Source of the DNA: Thermoplasmata archaeon
Lineage (GTDB): Archaea > Thermoplasmatota > Penumbrarchaeia > JAEHCK01
Direction of reading: 5' to 3'
DNA: 64,000 bases
NCBI GenBank assembly: GCA_020696345.1
Contig: JAEHCK010000009.1
Location: 1 to 64,000 of the forward strand
Position 1 is the first letter of the stretch; the number at the start of each line of letters is the position of its first letter. Made by a program: the position numbers and the translations under genes. The notes beneath the pieces are model-generated. The model did not search any database. It was not told the origin of the DNA and saw nothing but the letters and a program-made list of their open reading frames with translations. Shown here piece by piece: positions 35,319 to 43,257 of the stretch.

Positions 35319-36221
35319 ATGGTAGAAGAAACAGAAAGTACCGAGAAAAAGCAAGAGTTCTGGCGCTGGACAGAGTCCAACTGGAAAAGTCCGGATATAA
35401 AATGGCAAGATGCAAAGATAATCACGGCAGGAATAGATGTAGGTTCCGTGAGTTCGCAAGCGGTGATCGCCGCAGATGGCGATATCTTTGCATACTCGAA
35501 TATGCGCACGGGCTCGGATAGCCCGGAGAGCGCAAAAAATGCGCTGAATTACGCTCTTAAAGGGACCGACATGCCCGAATCCAGGATCGATTATTGTATC
35601 GGAACAGGTTACGGAAGGGTCAATGTGCCAATGGCTGATAGAAGTATTACAGAGATCGCATGCCATGCAAGAGGTGCAAATTTCATCTATGGTAACCAGG
35701 TAAGGACAGTACTGGATGTGGGCGGGCAGGACTGTAAAGCCATCAGGTGCGACGAAAAGGGTAAGGTGATCAATTTCCTGATGAACGATAAATGCGCCGC
35801 CGGTACGGGCAGGGGCATGGAGGTGTTCGCAGACCTTTTATCCGTACCCATCGTTGATGTTGGCGAGCGCTCGTTCCAGGTTAAAAAAGAGCCTGAGCCA
35901 GTATCAAGTACCTGTGTGGTCTATGCCAAAACCGAAGCAACCGGTCTTCTGCGGAAAGGTTGGGAGGTCAACGAGGTCCTGGCAGCATATTGTTCCGCCA
36001 TGGCCGAGAGGATATATTCGTTAATAGAGCGCATTGGCATCGAGAAGGAATTTGCTATAACCGGCGGCATGGCCAAGAACCGCGGCGTTATCGACCGGCT
36101 CATGAAGATCATCAAGATCGACCCGATGAAAACAGAATGGGATACACAGATCGCCGGCGCAGTAGGCGGTGCTCTGTTTGGATATACGTTGGTGCAAAAA
36201 GGTAAAGGACGTCAGAAATAA
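35319..36221 (+). CDS. bzdQ: Benzoyl-CoA reductase ATPase subunit (BzdQ-like)
   Basis: 300 residues, the second ASKHA ATPase. After an N-terminal extension (EFWRWTESNWKSPD) it shows TAGIDVGSVSSQAVIAADG, LDVGGQDCKAIR, the cluster Cys in NDKCAAGTGRGMEVFADLL and SSTCVVYAKTEATGLL, and ITGGMAKNRGVIDRL. It pairs with BzdP around one shared [4Fe-4S] cluster. GGAGGAGG stands about eight bases before ATG 35319, which I prefer to the overlapping ATG at 35313. It is the last of four tightly spaced genes; a four-helix-bundle gene follows before the ferredoxin. Confidence 0.82.
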   Translation: MVEETESTEKKQEFWRWTESNWKSPDIKWQDAKIITAGIDVGSVSSQAVIAADGDIFAYSNMRTGSDSPESAKNALNYALKGTDMPESRIDYCIGTGYGRVNVPMADRSITEIACHARGANFIYGNQVRTVLDVGGQDCKAIRCDEKGKVINFLMNDKCAAGTGRGMEVFADLLSVPIVDVGERSFQVKKEPEPVSSTCVVYAKTEATGLLRKGWEVNEVLAAYCSAMAERIYSLIERIGIEKEFAITGGMAKNRGVIDRLMKIIKIDPMKTEWDTQIAGAVGGALFGYTLVQKGKGRQK

Positions 36222-36243
36222 TATTGTTGAATTTATGTTGAAA

Positions 36244-36275
36244 AGTCAAGAGTCTGGAGTCGAGAGTCTATAGTC
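36244..36275. repeat. Left inverted repeat of the four-helix-bundle cassette
   Basis: AGTCAAGAGTCTGGAGTCGA continuing GAGTCTATAGTC. The reverse complement of 36702-36730 (AGTCGAGAGTCTAAAGAGTC...) matches it closely, with a two-base gap, so the four-helix-bundle gene is bracketed by inverted repeats. The same GAGTC family occurs at 25340, 31690, 37081 and 37265. Confidence 0.75.
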
Positions 36276-36325
36276 AAAATAATTATAGAGTTAAATTACA
36301 AAGATTGAAAAAATGACTGATTGAA

Positions 36326-36703
36326 ATGAGTGCAATTCAAAAGTTCGAGGAAATAAAGGCTTGGCAGAAAGCAAGGGACTTGACTAATGAGATATATCAT
36401 GTTAGTAAGAAAGGGGAATTTACCAAAGATTTTACACTTCAAAATCAAATAAAAAAAGCTTCAATTTCAATTATGCTTAATATTGCTGAAGGATTTGCCA
36501 GAAAAACAGATAGGGAATTTAAACAATTTTTTGCATATGCTCATGGATCATGCGCTGAAGTTCAATCAGCTTTATATATTGCATTAGATCAAAAATATAT
36601 TTCTCAAAAACAGTTTGACATACTTTACTTAAAATCTGAAGAAGTCTCAAAAATGATCATGAATTTCTCACAATATTTATCCAAATCATTAAAAATAAAA
36701 TGA
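36326..36703 (+). CDS. Four-helix-bundle protein (S23/IVP family)
   Basis: 125 residues of the family first described from intervening sequences in bacterial 23S rRNA and related to the Avd accessory proteins of diversity-generating retroelements. Diagnostic stretches are FEEIKAWQKARDLTNEIY, QIKKASISIMLNIAEGFAR and FAYAHGSCAEVQSALYIALD. The protein forms a pentameric four-helix bundle that may bind nucleic acid. By hand count 36481-36540 is 32% GC while 38821-38880 in the same cluster is 58%, so it looks inserted. Inverted repeats flank it, and the right one starts at its stop codon. No reverse transcriptase or rRNA gene is in the window. A truncated paralogue is at 41694. Confidence 0.88.
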   Translation: MSAIQKFEEIKAWQKARDLTNEIYHVSKKGEFTKDFTLQNQIKKASISIMLNIAEGFARKTDREFKQFFAYAHGSCAEVQSALYIALDQKYISQKQFDILYLKSEEVSKMIMNFSQYLSKSLKIK

Positions 36704-36730
36704 CTCTCGACTCTTTAGACTCTCGACTAA
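36702..36730. repeat. Right inverted repeat of the four-helix-bundle cassette
   Basis: GACTCTCGACTCTTTAGACT followed by CTCGACTA, the inverted partner of 36244-36275. Its first bases overlap the TGA stop of the four-helix-bundle gene. Confidence 0.75.
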
Positions 36731-36770
36731 TCATTAAAAATATTTATTAAATAACCAGGAAGTAATTATT

Positions 36771-37058
36771 ATGTTAGCAAACTACGGCTATAAGGATGGT
36801 TCGGGTGAATATTATATCACCATTGATTCGGATAAATGCAACGGCTGCGGCCAATGTGTTGAGGTCTGCCCCGGCAAGGTGTTGGCAGTCGGTGAGGACC
36901 AAAACGACCCACTGAGCGATGATGATGTTGCATATGTAGTTGATGAGGAACGCAAGAAAATTAAGTATACATGCGGTCCGTGCAAACCGGCCTCGAATCG
37001 ACCGGAGCTGCCATGTGTTGCTGCATGCGAACCTGAAGCGATTGTGCATTCATGGTAA
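36771..37058 (+). CDS. bzdM: 2[4Fe-4S] ferredoxin (BzdM-like)
   Basis: 95 residues. The first cluster motif is CNGCGQCVEVCPGK near residue 23. The second is atypical and spread out: CGPCKPASNRPELPCVAACEP near the C-terminus. Ferredoxins with this extended second motif accompany benzoyl-CoA reductase clusters and supply the low-potential electrons to the ATPase module. It lies between the ATPase subunits and the large oxidoreductase, separated by repeat-rich gaps. A promoter of its own is possible, since 70 bases of AT-rich DNA precede it. Confidence 0.82.
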   Translation: MLANYGYKDGSGEYYITIDSDKCNGCGQCVEVCPGKVLAVGEDQNDPLSDDDVAYVVDEERKKIKYTCGPCKPASNRPELPCVAACEPEAIVHSW

Positions 37059-37080
37059 AATCGATGAATGATCGTCGTAA

Positions 37081-37325
37081 AAGTCAATGGAGTCAAGAGT
37101 CTAGGGAGTCAACTTAGCATAATTATTGCTTAGGGCATTGTAAATTTCAAATTGGAGATCGAAAATTTGTAATTCAGCTCGTCAGTCAGTTGGTCAGCCT
37201 GTCTGCAGGTTGAATGGACGACTAGTTGACTATAGACCTGACCCCTAAATTGTGACACCGGACCCCTGATATTCGGACTCTCGACTCCCTGGACTCTCGA
37301 CTCTCCAGACCATAACTTGAGGGAT
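37081..37325. repeat. MITE-like element with GAGTC arms
   Basis: The 270-base gap before the oxidoreductase gene is bounded by GTCAATGGAGTCAAGAGTCT (37083-37102) and, inverted, GGACTCTCGACTCCCTGGAC (37265-37284) with more units to 37310. Between them are GGTC/GACC units (TCAGTTGGTCAGCC) and CCTGACCCCTAAATTGTGAC. The arms match those around the four-helix-bundle gene, but this copy carries no gene. Confidence 0.65.
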
Positions 37326-37330
37326 CATAA

Positions 37331-39889
37331 ATGCAGAATAAAATAACAATTGATAGCACCGAACTCAAATCCGAGCATGATGAAACAATTTTAGATGCAG
37401 CAGACCGCGCGGGGATCTATATCCCGCGGCTGTGTTTTCGACCAGGGTTACCGCCATCACATGAGCTGAAACCATCGGAGAACGGTATATACCGCGATGG
37501 AAAGCTGATCAAAACAGATAACCAAGAACCGTTTTCCGGGTGTAAACTATGCATTGTCGAGATCGACGGCCAGCCCGGTGAGCATACTGCATGCGATACC
37601 AAGATCACAGATGGTATGGTGGTTAAGACCAATACGCCTGAGCTAAGGTCAAAGCGGCAGGAGCACCTGGTTTCAATACTAAAAGAGCACCCGCATGTGT
37701 GCCTGACCTGTGCGCAGAAAGAGGGCTGCTCGAGAACGCAGTGCTCGGCAAATGTACCCGATCCCGAGAAATGCTGCATTCAACTGGGCAACTGTGAACT
37801 TGAAAAGGTGGCCGATCATATCGGCATGAAACCGGAAACTCCGAAATATGTGCCACAAAATTTGCCAAAGGAAGATCAAGAGCCACTGTTCATTCGCGAT
37901 CATAATTATTGCATCGGCTGTCTACGCTGTGTTCGTGCATGTACAGAGCTGTCGGGCGCCGATGTGCTGGGGTTCGTGTACAAAGATGGTAAGATACTGG
38001 TGGGGTCCAAGAGCGCCCCGGGGTTCGCAGATGCGAAATCGCCCTGCCGGTTCTGCGGACTTTGTGTAGAGGTATGCCCCACAGGCGCATTGATGGATAA
38101 AGAACCGAAGTCCGGGGAGCGCAGCAGTTGGCTGGTTCCCTGCAAGAGCACATGCCCGGCCGGTGTTGATGTACCGAGATATGTACAATATATCGCTCAA
38201 GGTAAACCTGCAGAGGCAGCGGCTGTGATCCGCGAAAAAGTACCGTTCCCGGGTGTGCTTGGCCGTGTGTGTTTCCACCCGTGCGAGGATGTGTGTCGGC
38301 GCGGCGTTGTAAATGAGCCAATATCGATCTGCTCGTTGAAGAGGTTTGCCGCCGATCATGATACCGGTCTCTGGAAAGAGCGCGCAGACGAGAATACTAA
38401 AACACACAAGAAGACCGATAAAACCGTGGCGGTGATCGGCGGCGGTCCGGCGGGGCTCACGGCGGCGTATTACCTGTCGCGTAAAGGTCATTTTGTAACA
38501 CTCTACGAAGCCAAAGAGCAGGTCGGTGGTATGCTTGCCTGGGGTATACCCAAATACCGGCTGCCCGAGTCGGTGCTGAAACAGGAGCTCCAGGATATTT
38601 TAACAACAGGACTCGAGATCAAAACGAACACCACGGTAGGTAAAGATATACAATTTAATGCAATCAGAGCAAATTCCGATGCGGTGTTCATCGCGATCGG
38701 TGCATGCCAGACCAAAATGCTCGAACTTGAAGGCATTAATCTGGAAGGTGTGCACCTGGGTATGGACCTTCTGAAAGCGGTGAACCTAAGCAATCAAGAT
38801 AAGATCCAACTGGGCAAGCGCGTTGTAGTGATCGGCGGCGGTAATGTAGCGGTCGATGTTGCAATGACCGCACGCCGTGAGGGTGGTGAGGATGTGCAGC
38901 TTGTCTGCCTGGAGACACGCGATGAGATGCCGGCCTTCCACTGGGAGCTCGAAGAGGCGGTGGAAGAGGCAATTACTATCAACAATTCATGGGGCCCGAA
39001 ACGTATCCTCGGCTCTTCAGACGGCAAAGTAACTGGTATCGAGTTAAAACGGTGTACCTCGGTGTTCGATGAGCATGGAAATTTCGCACCCAGGTATAAC
39101 GAGACCGAGACGAAAACCATCGAAACAGATTGCGTAATCCTGGCCATTGGCCAGGCATCTGATCTTGATTTCCTGGAAGGCACTGAGAGCTGTGTTGAGA
39201 CCGCCCGTGGCTGCATTTTGGTTGACGAAGCCACTCTCGAAGCCACCACCGGCGTGTTTGCGGGCGGTGATGTTATCAAACAGCCCGGGTCTGTGATCAA
39301 TGCGATCGCAGCCGGACGTACAGCAGCATCGGCGATGGATAGATACATGGGCGGCGACGGCGTCATCGATGAGACATTACTACCAGTCGAGGAGATTAAC
39401 CAGAAGATCGAACCAGTCAACGGTTTCGCCGGCCAAGCGCGTGTATCTGACTCCAGGCTCGACCCTGAAAAACGACTCTGTTATGACGAGCTCTGTATGG
39501 GCCTTGACCAGACCGATGCGACTAGGGAAGCCCTGCGCTGTCTACGGTGCAGCCTGCGTCTTGAGCTGCCAGAGGTTATACTGCCGCCCGAGGATATCAT
39601 AGGGTTCAACGCCGAGAACATTTCAGCCGTCCCCGATGATCTTGAAGGCGTATTCCAGCTGCTGGATGGGGACAAGAATGTTCTGGTGATCAAAGGCACC
39701 GTAGATGTCAAGGCCGGGCTCAACGAGATGTTAGACGGGACCGAGAAAACCAAGTACTTTATGTACGAAGAGGATAAGATGTACAGTAAGCGCGAGAGCG
39801 AGCTGATCCAGGTCTACCTGCAGAAGCACGGCCAGATGCCGCCGGGTGACGGTGCGGGCGGCGGTGATGATATGGATGATCTGTTTTGA
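37331..39889 (+). CDS. Fused NuoG-like/GltD-like NAD(P)H:ferredoxin oxidoreductase (BzdV-like)
   Basis: 852 residues. Residues 1-110 are a [2Fe-2S] plant-type ferredoxin domain (GIYIPRLCFRPG, GCKLCIVEIDGQ). Next comes a His/Cys-rich NuoG-type segment (HPHVCLTCAQKEGCSRTQC), then two [4Fe-4S] motifs (CIGCLRCVRACTE, CRFCGLCVEVCPTG). From about 270 a GltD-like half begins: CKSTCPAGVDVPRY and CFHPCEDVC for clusters, VIGGGPAGLTAAYYL for FAD and VVIGGGNVAVDVAM for NAD(P)H. It should pass electrons from NAD(P)H to the neighbouring ferredoxin for the reductase. GAGGGATCATAA precedes the ATG. The C-terminal 100 residues are acidic and unassigned. Confidence 0.82.
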   Translation: MQNKITIDSTELKSEHDETILDAADRAGIYIPRLCFRPGLPPSHELKPSENGIYRDGKLIKTDNQEPFSGCKLCIVEIDGQPGEHTACDTKITDGMVVKTNTPELRSKRQEHLVSILKEHPHVCLTCAQKEGCSRTQCSANVPDPEKCCIQLGNCELEKVADHIGMKPETPKYVPQNLPKEDQEPLFIRDHNYCIGCLRCVRACTELSGADVLGFVYKDGKILVGSKSAPGFADAKSPCRFCGLCVEVCPTGALMDKEPKSGERSSWLVPCKSTCPAGVDVPRYVQYIAQGKPAEAAAVIREKVPFPGVLGRVCFHPCEDVCRRGVVNEPISICSLKRFAADHDTGLWKERADENTKTHKKTDKTVAVIGGGPAGLTAAYYLSRKGHFVTLYEAKEQVGGMLAWGIPKYRLPESVLKQELQDILTTGLEIKTNTTVGKDIQFNAIRANSDAVFIAIGACQTKMLELEGINLEGVHLGMDLLKAVNLSNQDKIQLGKRVVVIGGGNVAVDVAMTARREGGEDVQLVCLETRDEMPAFHWELEEAVEEAITINNSWGPKRILGSSDGKVTGIELKRCTSVFDEHGNFAPRYNETETKTIETDCVILAIGQASDLDFLEGTESCVETARGCILVDEATLEATTGVFAGGDVIKQPGSVINAIAAGRTAASAMDRYMGGDGVIDETLLPVEEINQKIEPVNGFAGQARVSDSRLDPEKRLCYDELCMGLDQTDATREALRCLRCSLRLELPEVILPPEDIIGFNAENISAVPDDLEGVFQLLDGDKNVLVIKGTVDVKAGLNEMLDGTEKTKYFMYEEDKMYSKRESELIQVYLQKHGQMPPGDGAGGGDDMDDLF

Positions 39890-40384
39890 TCGGATAGTAA
39901 TTATTGTAGATTTTATGTTTAGTGCAATAACCAAAAAACAATAACCAAATAAGCTCCAATATTCAATACTCAATTATTCAAACTAATTAGTCCAGGTTTG
40001 GTGATCTTGTGATTGGTTATTGGTGTGTGGTTATTGCAATCATCGTTGCGATTTATTAATGATGGAAGTTGGATATGTCATTGAGATTTCGGGATGTTCT
40101 AAATGTCGCAGAGATTTCGGGATGCACCAACGGGATAGAAAAAACAAATCAAACCTCTTGATAAAAAATCGAAATATCAACATCTTAACAAATAAGCGTA
40201 ACGTTCAACATCCTAACAATTAATCGATATATAGAACATCCCAGTAATAAAACGTTATATAGAACATCCCATTAATTAATAGAAATATAGAACATCCTAA
40301 CAATTAATCGAAATCTAGAACATATCAACACCCATTATTCCAGAACCACCATTAGCTCGATCTACTATTCAACCAATTAGCTTA
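39890..40384. other. Gap between convergent genes, repeat-rich
   Basis: No gene; the 67-codon frame at 40020 reads through repeats. 39900-40020 holds ACCAAAAAACAATAACCAAATA and its inverted form TTGGTGATC...GATTGGTTATTGG, a possible hairpin between the convergent oxidoreductase and hdrB genes. The 28-nt tandem array (40170-40330) fills most of the rest. Confidence 0.55.
40170..40330. repeat. Degenerate 28-nt tandem repeat
   Basis: Five consecutive units of 27-28 bases: TATCAACATCTTAACAAATA..., GTTCAACATCCTAACAATTA..., TATAGAACATCCCAGTAATA..., TATAGAACATCCCATTAATT... and TATAGAACATCCTAACAATT..., then a partial TCTAGAACATATC. They are contiguous without spacers, so this is not a CRISPR array. 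Confidence 0.82.
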
Positions 40385-41365
40385 TCAATTGATTAATTTT
40401 TTACTCTTCAATAATGGTCTTGGGTCAATATAATGTCGATCCATTTCCAAGAGTTCGATATCAAGTTCTAATGCCAATGCAAGTAATTCCGTGAAGTAAA
40501 ATACGGGTATGGTTTTAAACCCTGGATATAGTTTTTTGATATCCTCCTGTTTCTTATCCAGATTGTAATAGCACACCGGACAGCTTAAAGCCAGAGCTTC
40601 AGCACCATTTTTCACTGCATTATTTAATATTTTGTAAGATAGATCCAATGCAACTTCTTTATTATCGATGATCTGGTACGAGCCACAGCATTCGTTCTTG
40701 AACGGAAAATCCACAACATCAGCGCCCAAACTCGCCAGAAAATCTTCAAGTATACTTGGCTGCTCCGGATCATCGAACTGCATCACCTTGTGCGGCCGCA
40801 GTAGCTGACAGCCATAATAGGGAACGGCCTTCAGGTCCGAAAGTGGTTGTTTGACCTGTTCAGCAAGTTTATCAAAGCCATAATCGTCGCGTAATATCTC
40901 CAGGAAATGTTTGACCTTAACATTAAGCCGATAGTTCTCTTCGATGAATTCGTTGATCTTTCGCAGTGTGTGATCATCCTCGCTTAATCGTTTGTTGGTA
41001 CGTTTTAATACATTATAACAGAATGCACAGAGCGTTGTGAGGTATACCTCATCATTTTGGGATTTTGGCTTTGCTCCAGCTACAGTATCGGTCTCTATTG
41101 CTGTTTCTGTTGCATTTTGAAGTGCCGGGTCATTTTTAGCCTCTTTGGCTGCCGTGGCCAATATCCTGGTCGGTGCAACCAAGCCCATTTTATTATCGGA
41201 TGTCAGCGGGTACGCGGCTCCACAACACGTCCAACTGGAGAGTTCGATGATATCTATACCCAAAACCTTGGCGCTTTCACGAAACGTTCGGTCCAAATGC
41301 CGTGCCTTCTCGTATAATGTACAACCTGGATAATACAGTAATTTTGATATTTTTAGTTCTGTCAA
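40385..41365 (-). CDS. hdrB: Heterodisulfide reductase subunit B-like protein
   Basis: 326 residues with two CCG domains, each C-x(n)-CC-G-x(n)-C-x-x-C: YPGC / WTCCGA / LCAFC in the first half and YYGC / NECCGS / SCPVC in the second. These hold the noncubane [4Fe-4S] clusters of HdrB, which reduce disulfides or exchange electrons with partners. A loop of about 35 residues around 85-115 (ATETAIETDTVAGAKPKSQN) is unusual. Start is TTG with GGAGGGG before it. Its natural partner hdrC lies upstream on the same strand at 43904-44308, but 2.5 kb of inserted DNA now separates them. Confidence 0.88.
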   Translation of the reverse strand: MTELKISKLLYYPGCTLYEKARHLDRTFRESAKVLGIDIIELSSWTCCGAAYPLTSDNKMGLVAPTRILATAAKEAKNDPALQNATETAIETDTVAGAKPKSQNDEVYLTTLCAFCYNVLKRTNKRLSEDDHTLRKINEFIEENYRLNVKVKHFLEILRDDYGFDKLAEQVKQPLSDLKAVPYYGCQLLRPHKVMQFDDPEQPSILEDFLASLGADVVDFPFKNECCGSYQIIDNKEVALDLSYKILNNAVKNGAEALALSCPVCYYNLDKKQEDIKKLYPGFKTIPVFYFTELLALALELDIELLEMDRHYIDPRPLLKSKKLIN

Positions 41366-41693
41366 CTATTAGCCCCTCCAGAGCGTTATTAGTATGATCA
41401 TATTGTTATTACTTATTGATGATCGAGGGATTTGGGATTTGGGAGGTGAGATGTATTATCGACCGTTCCAATGGATTAGTAATATAAATCACTTGTGGAG
41501 GGGGGACCACTAAATAATCTATTGAGTTATGGGTGTTTAGGGAGTGTGTGAGTTTAGGGAGTGTATGGGTTTAGGGAGTGTGTGAGTTTAGGGAGTCAAA
41601 AACAGTTACTAGTTTTCAGTTTAAATTCATTTCAATGGCAACTAACGACTGATAACTGACAACTGGTTTGAGTTTGGGAGTTATTTGCATTTT
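41366..41693. other. Gap with 17-nt tandem repeats upstream of hdrB
   Basis: Non-coding. GTTTAGGGAGTGTGTGA, GTTTAGGGAGTGTATGG, GTTTAGGGAGTGTGTGA and a partial GTTTAGGGAGTC follow one another exactly at 41535-41597. The flanks hold ACTAACGACTGATAACTGACAACTGG, another short-period run. Any promoter of hdrB must now lie here. Confidence 0.7.
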
Positions 41694-41999
41694 TCACTTA
41701 GCATTTTTATTACGCAAATAAATAGAGAAACTGGTGATCATTCTTGAGATCTCTTCTGTTTGCTCAAAGATATTTGTAAATTGTTGTTGTGAAATATATT
41801 TCAGATCTAAAGCGATGTATAATGCTGATTGAACCTCAGCACATGATCCATGAGCGTAATCCAAGAATTGTCTAAACTCGCGATTTGATCTTCTTGCATA
41901 ACCTTCTGCAATATTTAACATAATAGATATGGATGCTTTTTTTGTTTGACCTTTTAAAGCAAAATCATTAGTTAAGTCCAATTGGCTTGAGACTTCGGG
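41694..41999 (-). pseudogene. N-terminally truncated four-helix-bundle gene (S23 family)
   Basis: The frame keeps the central and C-terminal helices: GQTKKASISIMLNIAEGYAR, FLDYAHGSCAEVQSALYIALD and ISRMITSFSIYLRN. These closely match the intact paralogue at 36326. Upstream, the coding similarity (EVSSQLDLTND against VSKKGEFTKD) stops at a TAA at 42000-42002, and the first 20-25 residues with the WQKARDL helix are missing. The break coincides with the left edge of the Fic island. The frame left has only a TTG start, so I call it a fragment. Confidence 0.75.
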
Positions 42000-42016
42000 T
42001 TAAAATGATAAAATTT

Positions 42017-42026
42017 CCACCCCCCA
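42017..42026. repeat. 10-bp direct repeat, left side of Fic module
   Basis: CCACCCCCCA is repeated exactly at 43656-43665, just after the broken RelE-like frame. The pair brackets the Fic/antitoxin/toxin genes and may be a target-site duplication or recombination site. Confidence 0.5.
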
Positions 42027-42077
42027 AACACGGTTTAATTATGTAATTGATATATTTGGCAGGGGGATGTCGATTTA

Positions 42078-42094
42078 TGAAAAAAGTATATAAG
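42078..42094 (+). promoter_or_regulatory. BRE/TATA promoter of the Fic gene
   Basis: TGAAAAAAGTATATAAG combines an A-rich BRE with a TATA box. Its centre is about 29 bases before the ATG at 42118, so transcription should start almost at the start codon, giving a leaderless message. Confidence 0.65.
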
Positions 42095-42117
42095 CATGGT
42101 CCCCCTTATATATTCTT

Positions 42118-43164
42118 ATGAGGAAAAAGCAATATCGTGTCGAAGTTTCTTATCCGAAAAAGGGCAAGCCAAAATATTTTTTAGTAAAGGATGTTTTATT
42201 TAAGAAAATAAAGAGAAAAGTTAAAAAATATCTAGGTGTAAAACAACCATCATTAGAAGAAATTGATAAATATAGAGAAAATTTCGCTTATGATTTAGAA
42301 ATAAAAGCTGTTTTAAAGAAAGCAGAAATTAGTAGTAATTTCTATTCATCTGAATATCTTTCAAAAGCTGAAATCAGAGATTTAGAAGAAATGAGATTTA
42401 TTTATTTAGCGACTAATAATTTAATGACAGTAAATGAATTTGAGGCATATGAAAAAGATTTTGAAATTCATTATGTTCATGGTACAACAAATTTTGAAGG
42501 CAATACATTAACATTAAGCCAAACTCATGATTTATTGAACTATGGGATAATTCCTCAAAATAAAGAATTAAGAGAAATCAATGAAGTTCAAAATTTTAAA
42601 AATGTTTTGAAATTTAGAAATAATTCCAAAGGGATGGTTGATCTAGATTTTATCAGAAATCTTCATGCGTTGATTATGAATAACATCGATTTTGAATCTG
42701 CCGGAGCATTCAGAAGAACAGATGATGTTGGAATTGATGGTTGTGATTTAAAAGTTTGTCCGGCCATTTTTATTGAGGAAGAAATAGATATATTAATTAA
42801 AAACTACTATGAAAAACTTGATAATTGCTTTAATCCTTTTGAACAAGCAATTTATTTCCATTATCAATTTGAGATGATTCATCCATTTAGTGATGGGAAT
42901 GGTCGTGTTGGAAGAGAAATTTTAAATTATATGCTTAAAAGAAATAATTATCCAAAATTATTATTTTTAGGAAAGGATAGGCAAAAATATATCAAATCCT
43001 TGAAATTGGGTAATAACGAAAAATATACAATAATGGTTCAAAAGCTTCTAAAAATAATTTTAAAACAAAGATTAGGAATTTTAAAAGAAAACTTAAAGAA
43101 ATTTGTTATACCCATTCAAAAAAGAGGACAATTAAGATTAACAGATTTCATCAACACAAAATAA
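42118..43164 (+). CDS. Fic-family protein with built-in inhibitory motif
   Basis: 348 residues. The Fic core holds HPFSDGNGRVGREILNYML, the HPFx(D/E)GNGRxxR active site that transfers AMP or a related group to a target hydroxyl. Before it, near residue 120, TTNFEGN fits the (S/T)xxxE(G/N) inhibitory helix of self-restrained class II Fic proteins. The first 110 residues are basic and lysine-rich and may guide target choice. The gene is very AT-rich compared with the surroundings. A good TATA box 29 bases upstream suggests leaderless translation. An antitoxin gene and a broken toxin gene follow on the same strand. Confidence 0.88.
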   Translation: MRKKQYRVEVSYPKKGKPKYFLVKDVLFKKIKRKVKKYLGVKQPSLEEIDKYRENFAYDLEIKAVLKKAEISSNFYSSEYLSKAEIRDLEEMRFIYLATNNLMTVNEFEAYEKDFEIHYVHGTTNFEGNTLTLSQTHDLLNYGIIPQNKELREINEVQNFKNVLKFRNNSKGMVDLDFIRNLHALIMNNIDFESAGAFRRTDDVGIDGCDLKVCPAIFIEEEIDILIKNYYEKLDNCFNPFEQAIYFHYQFEMIHPFSDGNGRVGREILNYMLKRNNYPKLLFLGKDRQKYIKSLKLGNNEKYTIMVQKLLKIILKQRLGILKENLKKFVIPIQKRGQLRLTDFINTK

Positions 43165-43257
43165 TGGTTTGTAGATATATTTACCATGTTTTCCCCCCAA
43201 ACATATTCTTTCCCAAAAATATTAAATAGTTATTATAACTATATTAGTTATGATGGC

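Noticed and set aside
31890-36221. 2-hydroxyglutaryl-CoA dehydratase system
   Set aside because: That system has a single activator ATPase; here two different ATPase subunits plus a ferredoxin and oxidoreductase favour benzoyl-CoA reductase.
36326-36703. S23-family gene as a sign of a 23S rRNA intervening sequence or retroelement
   Set aside because: No rRNA sequence, reverse transcriptase or variable-repeat pair is found in the window.
37331-39889. Many long antisense frames over the oxidoreductase gene (for example 38794-39420)
   Set aside because: They are shadows caused by higher GC and codon bias in the bzd cluster; they have no protein motifs.
40020-40223. 67-codon frame with cysteines (MVCGYCNHRCD)
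   Set aside because: It reads into the 28-nt tandem repeat, has no ribosome site and no regular zinc-ribbon spacing.
40170-40330. 28-base direct repeats resembling a CRISPR array
   Set aside because: The units follow each other directly with no unique spacers, are degenerate, and no cas genes are near.
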